Part shown: positions 27,301 to 36,300 of the stretch, piece after piece | Layout: every line of letters starts with the position of its first letter | Numbering within the stretch: the stretch's first letter is position 1 | DNA from: an uncultured Odoribacter sp. | GTDB taxonomy: Bacteria > Bacteroidota > Bacteroidia > Bacteroidales > Marinifilaceae | Length of the DNA: 64,000 nt | Reading direction: 5' to 3' | NCBI GenBank assembly: GCA_905193145.1 | Contig: CAJJNP010000001.1 | Location: 8,210-72,209 of the forward strand | Position numbers and translations under genes: made by a program | The notes under the pieces: model-generated | What the model was told of the DNA's origin: nothing | What the model saw: only the letters and a program-made list of their open reading frames with translations | Databases searched by the model: none

Positions 27301-27712
27301 CTTCTGGCCTTGGTGGGCTCCTTCCAAATGGACAGCCATTGCCACCGACTATTGCTACGGAGATGTAATACAGTCCGCATTTTACAAGCGCAAGGGTAGC
27401 GGCAACAATGCAGTCGTCTGGAGTGCCGAAATACAACAGGACGGATATTATGAAATCTCCATTTGGAATCCGAAACAGAACAGGATGGGGCCACCACGCC
27501 GACATGATAATAAAGAACGCAATCAGACATATACTATCAGTTATGACAAAGAAGAGGAATCAATGACTTTGAACCTGCAACAAGAAGAACCCGGCTGGAT
27601 TTCCTTGGGTAATTTTTACCTGCCACAAGGAACAACCACTATAACTTTAACAGATAAAGTATCCGGAGACTATGTCATTGCGGATGCAGTTAAATTTACA
27701 AAAACCAATTGA
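24383..27712 (+). CDS. ABC permease fused to an M1-peptidase-like domain and a golvesin-like C-terminus
   Basis: An 1109-residue protein in three parts. Residues 1-290 hold about six or seven transmembrane helices of an ABC-2 type permease. Residues about 300-800 resemble M1-family aminopeptidase domains found fused to such permeases in Bacteroidota (LEGESRLVLVNRQDAPIKQIILYLNP, then a helical part). No HExxH zinc motif is present; the corresponding region reads KFVAHAMLYHHTG, so it is probably catalytically dead. After a Gly/Arg/Asn-rich loop (about 850-875), the C-terminus ends like golvesin-type beta domains (GDYVIADAVKFT). It pairs with the ATPase just upstream. Substrate unknown. Confidence 0.78.
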   Translation: MNLYNIHTIAGYEVKLLRRSWLFRIFAFLALLGISTTILWYMTPVLNMFATQWPEHAVASQIPFYSITFYNIAQSVIVIFLAGSFLKRDKKLDTAEVIYVRPMSNADYIIGKTWGIVRVFLSLNIITLVITAFLHILIAEAPFSIFPYIFYLFTVSLPSLLFVLGLSFMVMCVVKNQAVTFVVMLGIIALEFFYIKDACYGVFDFFGAHIPALFSDVMGHNNLQIFLLQRFIFLMAGIGFICFTIALVKRLPHKQWKIIIVHSLGAASLAIALTTGGLYILHHSKKMELRNEYITTYNRYADAQRVNITDHTLTVTPNGKQLEGESRLVLVNRQDAPIKQIILYLNPTLEITALESKGMSVAFQRDRQAVIIDQTMQSQGTAELNIRYKGEIDETICYTDILEKDYLDNTDKQHMFPIGKKYVWLEEKFTLLTPECLWYPVAIPPVNPAAPYNLQKDFTHYKLIVNYDGPQTILSQGEAKREGDKTVFNNRYALPCISLTMADYESKSLTVDSTEYKIYYFSGHDYFSAHFTALQDTLPGIIRELKNNIEVEQGRNYPFHKFVMAETPAQHHAYIRNWKGYTEYIMPEIAFIPERGINLDSDFDAEKKRRENWRRRDQGIPGPVEMATSIFQDFIRRTFFEENVQYGWDWNNQLVNKFVAHAMLYHHTGFIQTDEYPILDIALNTMQSLNNERSNFFWGSLIDDKQRANLYLETHSFKEAISDMELKPEIFYELLKLKSKALKNYANTQISQEEFTAFLKSFYQRNLFKAIPFNQFQSEFHKNFGIDLTNFLQQWYEEDHSPIVYIKDVDANQTIIDEVTKYQIHFKIYNPSDVDALVTAEIQQGGNFRGGPRGGMGDFGGNQNNNVVENYLLPAGSAKEVKIITDERPANISINTNISHNLPALHRFPFSKIEKETQDTLAGDFIIDTREFNQDPKEFVIDNEDSGFRTVASNNKHKLKDLFQKEDPDKYKNFWPWWAPSKWTAIATDYCYGDVIQSAFYKRKGSGNNAVVWSAEIQQDGYYEISIWNPKQNRMGPPRRHDNKERNQTYTISYDKEEESMTLNLQQEEPGWISLGNFYLPQGTTTITLTDKVSGDYVIADAVKFTKTN

Positions 27713-27735
27713 ACAAACTATTAAAAAAGAAGAAT

Positions 27736-29199
27736 ATGTCAAGACGCATACTGCTAATCACACTACTAACCATTTGCGGATGGAGCCAACTCACAGCGCA
27801 AGAAGTGCTGACCTTGGAAAAGGCTTTAGAGGTCGCTTTCCAGCACAGCCCTGCACTTATACAAAGTAAAATGAGTCTAGAGCAGCAACAATTGAACCTA
27901 AAGGCACAAAATGCCTCATTAAAATCACAGTTTTCACTGGATGTCAACCCATTCAACTACACCCGCAACAATCAATACGACAACTATAACAGCCGCTGGT
28001 ATGCCAACGAAAGTATGAGTTCATCAGCTTCACTGGGAATTGTACAACCTATCAAGTGGACAGATGGAATAATCTCTTTGATCAATGATCTTTCATGGCA
28101 AGATGCCTCCAACAAAACAGACAATCGCAAAAGCACTTCTTTTAATCATAATCTCTCATTACGATTGGAGCAACCACTCTTTACCTACAATCGCACCAAG
28201 ATGCAGTTAAAGGAGTTAGAATATGCATTGGAAAATGCAAAAATCAGCTATGCCATGCAAGAGCTGAATATCGAAAAGCAGGTAACGACCCAATTCTATG
28301 AAGTATACCAAAAACAAAAAGACCTGAATACTGCCAAAGACGAATACAATAATCAAAAACAGAATTACGAAATTATCAAAAACAAGGTTGAAGCCGGTTT
28401 AGTTGCAAAAGAGGAACAATTTCAAGCAGAAGTAAATCTCGCCACCAGTGAGTCGGCGGTCTACAATGCAGAAATCAGCTATGAAAATACAAAAGACAAT
28501 TTCAAGTTGCTTTTAGGAGTATCGCTGGATGAGGACATTATGGTGCTGCCGAACACAGCTATCAATACAATAAATGTCAACTCAATGGATGCGGTCAAAT
28601 ATGCCCTGGACCAACGAATGGAATTACGCCAGAAAGAGATTACGCTTGAGGAAGATCTATTCAGTATCATCCGGGCAAAATCGGAAAATGAGTTCAAAGG
28701 TAGCATCAGTGCTCGAATCGGCTTGGATGCACTTGCCGGCAAAGTAAAAGACATGTACAGCAACCCCACAGACAACGAACAAATCGGAGTATCGCTGAAC
28801 ATTCCTATATTTGACTGGGGCGCAAAGAAAGCAAGAGTAAAATCAAGCGAACTTGCCATGGAATCAAACAAAGTCGACTTTGAAGAAGAAAAAAAGAATA
28901 TTATTCTAGAGGTAAGACAGATTTGCAGGAATCTGCCAACACTCATCCGACAAATCGAAATCAAAAAGAAAAGCATTGAAAATGCAGAACACACCTACGA
29001 AATCAACCTGGAGAAATATCGCAATGGCAATTTAACCGGTATGGATTTGCAACAATACCAAACACAGTTGACAAATGCCAAACAGGAATATACGAATGCC
29101 ATCATCAGCTATAAACTAGAACTATTGAATCTCAAAATACAGACATTATGGGATTTTGAAAACAACAAATCTTATCTACCTGTAGAACTACTAAAATAA
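27736..29199 (+). CDS. TolC-family outer-membrane efflux protein (hybrid cluster)
   Basis: About 487 residues from the ATG at 27736, which starts a normal signal peptide (RRILLITLLTICGWSQLTAQ). The open frame also extends to a TTG at 27709 overlapping the preceding stop. Two OEP repeats with long coiled-coil helices (EALEKAL-type start LTLEKALEVAFQHSP; end NLTGMDLQQYQTQLTNAKQEY) are present. The product forms the trimeric exit duct for the pumps encoded next to it. Confidence 0.9.
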   Translation: MSRRILLITLLTICGWSQLTAQEVLTLEKALEVAFQHSPALIQSKMSLEQQQLNLKAQNASLKSQFSLDVNPFNYTRNNQYDNYNSRWYANESMSSSASLGIVQPIKWTDGIISLINDLSWQDASNKTDNRKSTSFNHNLSLRLEQPLFTYNRTKMQLKELEYALENAKISYAMQELNIEKQVTTQFYEVYQKQKDLNTAKDEYNNQKQNYEIIKNKVEAGLVAKEEQFQAEVNLATSESAVYNAEISYENTKDNFKLLLGVSLDEDIMVLPNTAINTINVNSMDAVKYALDQRMELRQKEITLEEDLFSIIRAKSENEFKGSISARIGLDALAGKVKDMYSNPTDNEQIGVSLNIPIFDWGAKKARVKSSELAMESNKVDFEEEKKNIILEVRQICRNLPTLIRQIEIKKKSIENAEHTYEINLEKYRNGNLTGMDLQQYQTQLTNAKQEYTNAIISYKLELLNLKIQTLWDFENNKSYLPVELLK

Positions 29200-29242
29200 A
29201 AGAAATCAAAAATAACGAATTATATAAGAAAAGCCGGATATT

Positions 29243-30301
29243 ATGAATACGCATTTAAAAACAATCGGAATTGTTGTATTGGGATTAGCATTATTTTCCT
29301 GTAATAACAACCGTGGTTCCTCAGCTTCAGAAACTACCACTCCGGTATGGATTGAAGATGTACAATTTAGAAATATCGAAGAATACATCACGACAACCGG
29401 TACGGCAAAAGCTGCAAAGACCATTGAAATCAAATCAGAGAATGTCGGAGATTACAATTTGCAGACAAACCCTAAAACCGGTCGTCCCTATCGATTAGGC
29501 GATGTTGTTGAAGCAGGAGCAGTCATCATCCGCCTGGAAAATAAAGAATATGTCAACAATGTCCAGTTGGAAAGCAAAAAACTGCAGGTGCAAATTGCAG
29601 AGAAAGAATGGGAAGGACAAAAAAGTCTGCTAGAAAGAGGCGGTGCAACAGAGAAGGATGTAAATAGTGCTGAAAATTCATTCATCAATGCCAAGCTAGA
29701 CTTGGAAAACGCATATATTACATTGGAAAAGATGAATATCAAAGCTCCTTTCCGTGGCGTTATTGTGAGCCTACCCTACTTTACGCCCAATGTTGAAGTC
29801 GCTTCAGGCAGCATTCTAGTCGGAATTATGGACTACAGCAAAATGTATGTCGAGACACAATTCCCGGAAAATGCCTTAGAAAAACTGGCAGTAGGACAAA
29901 ATGTACACATCACCAACTACAATATCAAACAGGATACTTTAAAAGGTGTATTGACTCAATTGTCTCCGGCCATCAACGAAGACTCCCGAACGTTTGCCGG
30001 CTATATCGAAATCAATAATCCAGACTTAAAACTGCGTCCGGGTATGTTTGCCAAAGCCGATGTGATAACAGAAAGTAAAGATTCTGTATTATGTATTCCC
30101 AAAGACATCATCAAGAACCGTCGTGGCGGCAAACTCATCTACACTGTGGAGCGCAATAATGCTGAAGAAAAAGTCATCCAGACAGGCATTAGCGACAATC
30201 AATACGTAGAGGTAACCAAAGGATTGGAAGCTGGAGACAAAATAGTAGTAAAAGGCTACGAATGGTTGCGCAACCGCAGTAAGGTGAAAGTGATGAAGTA
30301 A
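29243..30301 (+). CDS. RND periplasmic adaptor (membrane-fusion lipoprotein), hybrid cluster
   Basis: A 352-residue adaptor with lipobox Cys20 (LALFSC). The biotinyl/lipoyl domain halves (RLGDVVEAGAVIIRLENKEY; APFRGVIVSLPYFTPNVEV) flank a helical hairpin, followed by the beta-barrel and membrane-proximal domains. It joins the inner-membrane pump to TolC. It lies 43 nt after tolC and 15 nt before the first RND gene, in one operon. Confidence 0.92.
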   Translation: MNTHLKTIGIVVLGLALFSCNNNRGSSASETTTPVWIEDVQFRNIEEYITTTGTAKAAKTIEIKSENVGDYNLQTNPKTGRPYRLGDVVEAGAVIIRLENKEYVNNVQLESKKLQVQIAEKEWEGQKSLLERGGATEKDVNSAENSFINAKLDLENAYITLEKMNIKAPFRGVIVSLPYFTPNVEVASGSILVGIMDYSKMYVETQFPENALEKLAVGQNVHITNYNIKQDTLKGVLTQLSPAINEDSRTFAGYIEINNPDLKLRPGMFAKADVITESKDSVLCIPKDIIKNRRGGKLIYTVERNNAEEKVIQTGISDNQYVEVTKGLEAGDKIVVKGYEWLRNRSKVKVMK

Positions 30302-30316
30302 AAACAAGAAGACGCT

Positions 30317-33300
30317 ATGGGCATAACAAAATTTGCAGTAAAATATCCGGTCAGCGTCCTAATGATCACATTAGGAGTGTGCTTACTAGGCGTTATTTCA
30401 TACAATAAACTAGGAACTGACTTATTTCCTGATCTAAAAAATCCGGCTCTCTACATTGAGTTGGAAGCAGGTGAACGTCCTCCTGAAGAAATCGAGAAAC
30501 AATTTATCGAACAAATTGAATCGACAGCAGCCCGCCAGGAAGGTGTAAAACAGGTTAGCAGCAGCAGTAAAGTAGGAGGAGCCACGATCACTGTTGAATA
30601 TGATTGGGATCAGGACATGGATGCAGCTTTTCTGGATTTACAGCGCAGCATGTCGCAAATCGGACAAAACGAGGAAATCACATCCCTGAATGTTTCCAGA
30701 TATGATGCGAATGCTACACCTGTGATGACTATTGCCATGAGTCATCAGGAGATCACGGACATGAATGAATTGCGAAAGATTGCAGAAAACTATATGCGCA
30801 GTGAATTTGTCCGTCTTGAAGGAGTTGCTGACATACAATTAAACGGACAAGAAGAAGCCTACGTAGAGATTAAAACCGATAGTTATATGCTCGATGCTTT
30901 TGGCTTGACAGCAGAGAGCATTGCGTCCAAAATAGAGGGATTAAACCGAAATGTATCTGGAGGAACCATCGTAAACGATGAGATACAATACTCCATAAAA
31001 GGTGTCAACTTATTAGAAAGCCTGGAAGATATCAGCAATATCATCGTAGCCTTCAAAACACCTACAATTTCAGAAAATTCAGAAAATACCGCAACATCAA
31101 CCAATGTTAAAGCACCAATCTACTTAAAGGATGTCGCTCAAGTTGAACTGCGCAACAAAGAACCTAAAAACTTAGCCAGATACAATGGGGAACGTTGCCT
31201 TAGTCTTAGCATCTATAAAGAAAATAAATACAACACCGTACAAGCCGTTGAGAACATTACACAAAAACTAGAGGAACTAAAGAAAAGTATGCCCGGTTAT
31301 GAGTTTCATATAATCAGTAATCAGGGAGATTTCATCGGAGCCTCTATCGGAGAAGTAAAAGACTCTGCCATCATGGGAGTGCTGCTAGCAATGGTTGTAT
31401 TGTATGTGTTCTTGAGACGAATCAACACAACTTTAATTGTCAGCATATCTATTCCGGTATCCATCATTGCAACATTTAACTTAATGTACTTCAATGGACT
31501 CACTATCAACATCATGACATTAGGAGGTTTGGCACTTGGAGCAGGAATGTTGATAGATAATGCCATCGTTGTGATGGAAAACATATACCGCAATCTGGAA
31601 AACGGTCTATCCCCTAAAGAAGCTGCCATAAAAGGAACATCAGAAGTTGCAGGCGCCATCACCTCATCAACCTTAACAACAATTGTCGTATTTCTCCCTA
31701 TTGTATACATCCAGGGAGCAGCCGGAGAATTATTCAAAGAACAAGCCTGGACAGTATCGTTCTCATTGCTATCATCCCTGTTTGTAGCTATTCTGCTAAT
31801 GCCAATGTTAGCATCAAAATACATATACAGATCGTCTGGCAACAAAGAATCCGTACAGATAAAAGGATACGGCAGATTTGTAGGCAAGCTCTTGAAACGC
31901 CGATATATCGTTGTTATCACAGCCCTTATATTAGTCATTTTCAGCTATATGTTGGTTCCTCTATTAAAAATGGAATTTATGCCGAAAGCAGAATCCAAAG
32001 AGTTTTCTACATTTGTAACACTTGAGCCCGGATCCCGTCTACAAAGTACGGACAATGCCACCGCCACCATAGAAACCATGATTACAGAATTGGCAGGAGA
32101 AGATCTTGAATGGATTTTTACCCAAATAGGACCCTCCAACACAGAGAATCAAGCAGGTAGCGGCAACTTAAAAGAAGAAAATCAAGCAGAAATCAAAGCA
32201 CGTCTCAAAGGAGATTCCCATTTAGATGCAGATGCCATCATCAACCAGCTGAATCACAATTATGTCATTCCTGACGGTATTGAAATATCCTTTGAAAAAG
32301 AACAGTCTGCACTACAGAGCATCTTAGGAAATAATGAAGCTCCTGTTGTAATCGAAGTGAAAGGCGAAGAGCTGGAATTAATAGAAGAACTCTGTGATGA
32401 AGTGAAAGAAAAAATTTCATCAATTACAGGTGTCTATGATGTACGCACCTCCATGGAAAAAGGAGCACCTGAAATAGACATCACTATCGACCGTTTAAAA
32501 AGCGGAATTTACGGAGTTGATATATCATCTGTCGCTTCACAAGTAAAGAGCAAATTAAATGGTACAACAGCCAGCACTTTTGAATCTGAAGGCGAACCCA
32601 TTGATATTGAAATACGAGTACCGGAAGTTTCATTGGCAGAGCTACAAAATGTGGAAATAGTGCAAGGCGATAAAAAATACCGTTTAGGAGAAATCGCAGA
32701 AGTAAGCATTACCACTGCGCCTAAAGAAATCAGCCGTAAAAATCAAAGCCGTATCGGCAAGGTAACCGCCATGCTCGAAAAAGATTATACATTAAGTGGA
32801 GTAACCCCTGCTATCAACTCTCAATTGGAGAATATCCAATTCCCTGCGAAATATTCAGCCAAAATCACAGGAGAAGAAGAGAAACGAGCAGAATCATTTA
32901 ACGGGCTTTCATTTGCCTTACTATTATCCATCGTCCTCGTTTACATGGTAATGGCTTCACAATTTGAATCTTTACGCCATCCGTTCACAATCCTGTTAAC
33001 CATACCATTGGCAGGAGTCGGTTGTATTTATGCCTTTTTATTAGCAGGAGCTTCGCTTAACATGATGGCATTTATCGGAATCATCATGCTTGCCGGTATT
33101 GCAGTGAACAATTCCATCTTGCTGGTAGATGCCACAAACAAACTAAAAGACGAAGGCTATGCATTGACAGAAGCGCTTCAAGCAGCAGCACAGCAACGAA
33201 TCCGCCCTATCATCATGACAAGTTTAACAACCATACTTGCCTTATTACCTATGTGTTTCGGATTTGGAGAAGGAGCTTCTCTACGTTCACCAATGGCATT

Positions 33301-33391
33301 AGCCGTTATCGGAGGATTATTTACTTCCACTATCATGACGTTGGTAGTAATACCTTGTGTATATTACATCTTTGATAAAAAAAAGAAATAA
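30317..33391 (+). CDS. RND efflux permease 1 (hybrid cluster)
   Basis: A 1024-residue inner-membrane RND pump with 12 helices and two large periplasmic loops. The TM4 motif reads GMLIDNAIVVMENI, with one Asp followed by Asn rather than the Asp-Asp pair of AcrB-type pumps. The TM10 position normally holding Lys reads GIAVNNSILLVD. This pattern occurs in other RND subgroups, so it does not prove loss of proton coupling. The next RND gene starts 4 nt after its stop, consistent with a two-subunit pump like MdtBC. Confidence 0.9.
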   Translation: MGITKFAVKYPVSVLMITLGVCLLGVISYNKLGTDLFPDLKNPALYIELEAGERPPEEIEKQFIEQIESTAARQEGVKQVSSSSKVGGATITVEYDWDQDMDAAFLDLQRSMSQIGQNEEITSLNVSRYDANATPVMTIAMSHQEITDMNELRKIAENYMRSEFVRLEGVADIQLNGQEEAYVEIKTDSYMLDAFGLTAESIASKIEGLNRNVSGGTIVNDEIQYSIKGVNLLESLEDISNIIVAFKTPTISENSENTATSTNVKAPIYLKDVAQVELRNKEPKNLARYNGERCLSLSIYKENKYNTVQAVENITQKLEELKKSMPGYEFHIISNQGDFIGASIGEVKDSAIMGVLLAMVVLYVFLRRINTTLIVSISIPVSIIATFNLMYFNGLTINIMTLGGLALGAGMLIDNAIVVMENIYRNLENGLSPKEAAIKGTSEVAGAITSSTLTTIVVFLPIVYIQGAAGELFKEQAWTVSFSLLSSLFVAILLMPMLASKYIYRSSGNKESVQIKGYGRFVGKLLKRRYIVVITALILVIFSYMLVPLLKMEFMPKAESKEFSTFVTLEPGSRLQSTDNATATIETMITELAGEDLEWIFTQIGPSNTENQAGSGNLKEENQAEIKARLKGDSHLDADAIINQLNHNYVIPDGIEISFEKEQSALQSILGNNEAPVVIEVKGEELELIEELCDEVKEKISSITGVYDVRTSMEKGAPEIDITIDRLKSGIYGVDISSVASQVKSKLNGTTASTFESEGEPIDIEIRVPEVSLAELQNVEIVQGDKKYRLGEIAEVSITTAPKEISRKNQSRIGKVTAMLEKDYTLSGVTPAINSQLENIQFPAKYSAKITGEEEKRAESFNGLSFALLLSIVLVYMVMASQFESLRHPFTILLTIPLAGVGCIYAFLLAGASLNMMAFIGIIMLAGIAVNNSILLVDATNKLKDEGYALTEALQAAAQQRIRPIIMTSLTTILALLPMCFGFGEGASLRSPMALAVIGGLFTSTIMTLVVIPCVYYIFDKKKK

Positions 33392-33395
33392 TAGT

Positions 33396-36300
33396 ATGGA
33401 TAAATTGATTAGGCGAAAGGTTTTAATTTCCATGCTCTTCATCGGTTTGACGATGATGGGATTATTTTCATACAGATATTTGCCAATGGAGTTATATCCG
33501 GATGCGGAATATCCAACTCTGCACATTAATATCAGTACAAAAACAAACCTAGACCCCCAATATATAAAGAGTCAAGCAGTGATTCCTGTAGAAGGTATCA
33601 TAAGCGGAATGGAAGGTGTGGAGGAAATCAATACCCGAATCAGTTCGCAAGGAGCCAATACAACCGTTTCATTCACTAAAAACACAAATATCAAATATAC
33701 CTACCTGAAACTGGAAGAAAAAATCAAAGCCATCGCCAAGAATCTGCCCGAGGAGTTTTCCGTACAGGTCAGCAAAGCCGGAGTCGGTATGGCCAGCGAC
33801 CAGTTTATGACCTTACAGGTGCTTAGTGACGAAGACATCGACTATGTCCGTAACATTACGGATGCAGACATTGTTCCTGTATTGGAAAGCACAGATGGGA
33901 TTGCATCTGTCAATGTTATGGGAGGACGGCAAAAAAGCATTGAAATCCTACTTGACAAAGAAAAATGCAAAGCACTGAATATCACAGCATCACAAATCAG
34001 CACTCTAATTAGCGGCAACATGTCGGAGAAAACTTTTGCCGGCTCTGTGTATGAAAACAGCAAACGCTATTTTGTAAACGTCACGGCAGAATATCTAAGC
34101 ACAGATGATCTGGGTAACATTGTTGTGGCAGACGGACCGGTATTGCTCAAAGACATTGCAGAAATCCATTTTGGCATTAAAGAAGAAGACAGTTATTCGA
34201 GAGTCAATGGAAAAGAAGTGATAACCTGCATCATCGCCAAATCACCCCTAGTAAACATTATTGATTTATCCAAACGAGTAAGAGATGAAATTGCTCAGCT
34301 AAACACGGAACTTGCAGCAAAAGGTGTTTCTATTCAAGTCGATACGGATATTGCAGAAACCATGAGCGAAAATATCAATATCATTATCAATCTTGCCATT
34401 ACAGGTGCAATTTTAGCCATCTTTATTCTTTATTTATTCTTACGAAATTTCAAGATAGTAACCTTTATTGCATTTGCTATTCCTATTTCCGTATTTTCGG
34501 CATACTATTTTTTCTACTTCTTCGGCATTAGCATCAACACACTGACCCTGACCGGTATTGCTCTGGCAGTGGGAATGTTATTAGATAACTCCGTTGTTGT
34601 CATGGAAAACATTTTCCGCCTACGGGCAATCGGTATGCCAAGAGAAGAAGCTGCTGTAAAAGGAACTAAAGAAGTTGCCAAGGCTGTTGCTGCAGCAACA
34701 TTAACAACCATCACGGTATTTCTGCCCTTTCTATTTTCAGATGATTTTCTATTAAAATTAATCGGGGAACACATTGGCGTTTCTATCATCACGACATTAT
34801 TATTGTCACTAGTAGTAGCCTTATTATTAATACCCATGGCAGTCAACCAATTCATGAAAAAACAAGGCGAACAAGTCAATTTCAGTACTCTATCCATACA
34901 CAGCCGTCCCGTACAAATTTATATCGCACTACTAAAAATATGTTTGCGAAAACCAAGTACTGTTGTATTTTCAGCATTACTACTATTGGTTGTTACCCTT
35001 GCTCTGTCTCTGACATTGACACTGCATACATTAAAAGAAATAGAAGCAGACACCTTCAATATCTACATGACGTTTCCAAACGGTAATACTTTAAGCCGTA
35101 CGGATGAAACTGTCCGCTCATATGAAGAACGCCTGCAAGAAATTCCGGAAATAGAGCAATACAATTCACAAGTGTTTGCAACGGATGCCCGTCTTACAAT
35201 CAAATTAAAAGACGATTTTGAGAAGATAGACAACAAAACACTCAATGAATTAAAAGATTTAGTCATAAACAAGACCAAGGGATTGCGCATCAGTGATGTA
35301 AGCTATGAAGCCATAGAGAGCAGTGAAAATTTTCAAGGAGGAGGAGGTAGTGCTTTAATGAGCGGAGGAGAAGACCTTTTGCGCAAAATGGGTATGGGCA
35401 GTCAAAGCGAAAAAATCATCATAAAAGGTCAGGATTTTGAAAAAATGTCCAATCTTGCAGAACTATTGGAATATCAATTGGAAGAGTTAGAAAATATCAG
35501 CAACGCTTCCATGAGCTATTCCCGAGGAAAGCCAGAAGCCCGCATTCTATTCGACCAATACCTGATGGGCATATATGATGTTACTCCTACACATGTAGTC
35601 ACCGAATTAAATAATTTTGCCCCTCAAAACACTACTTCAATCAAGTATAAAGCCGGAGATGAAGAATACGACATTATCATCAAAGATAAAGAACTGGCAG
35701 AAAAAGAAGAAGAGGAAGACGTCGAACCCGTTCGTACATTAGAAGATTTACGCAATCTGGAAGTAGTAAATGACAACAACTCCATCACTGATTTACGTAG
35801 TTTTAGCCAAATTAACCTAGGACGCGGCCAAGGAAGTATTATACGCGTAAATCAAGATGAAGAAATTACAGTTAATTACACTTTCAATTCTGACGTCAAT
35901 GAATCAAAAAGTATTTTAGAAGCCGCCAGAATCGAAGTTGATGATTTGATACAACAAACAGATATTCCGACAGGTATAGCTGTTGAAGTTGTACATGAGG
36001 AAGATGAAACCAGTGAATTCACCTTTCTAATATTAGCAGCATTTGCTATTATCTACATGATATTAGCCTCCGTCTTTGAGTCAGTGACAGCACCTATTGT
36101 GTTGATGTTCGCCATACCATTGGCTGCAATCGGCTCATTATTGGCTTTACTATTCACCAGTAATTCGTTAATGAATGCGAATGTATTCATCGGGGTTATT
36201 ATATTAATCGGTATAGTAGTGAATAACAGTATTATCCTTATTGACTACACATCTCAATTAAGACGTCTCGGTAACCGAAAAACCAGGGCCTTGATTATTG

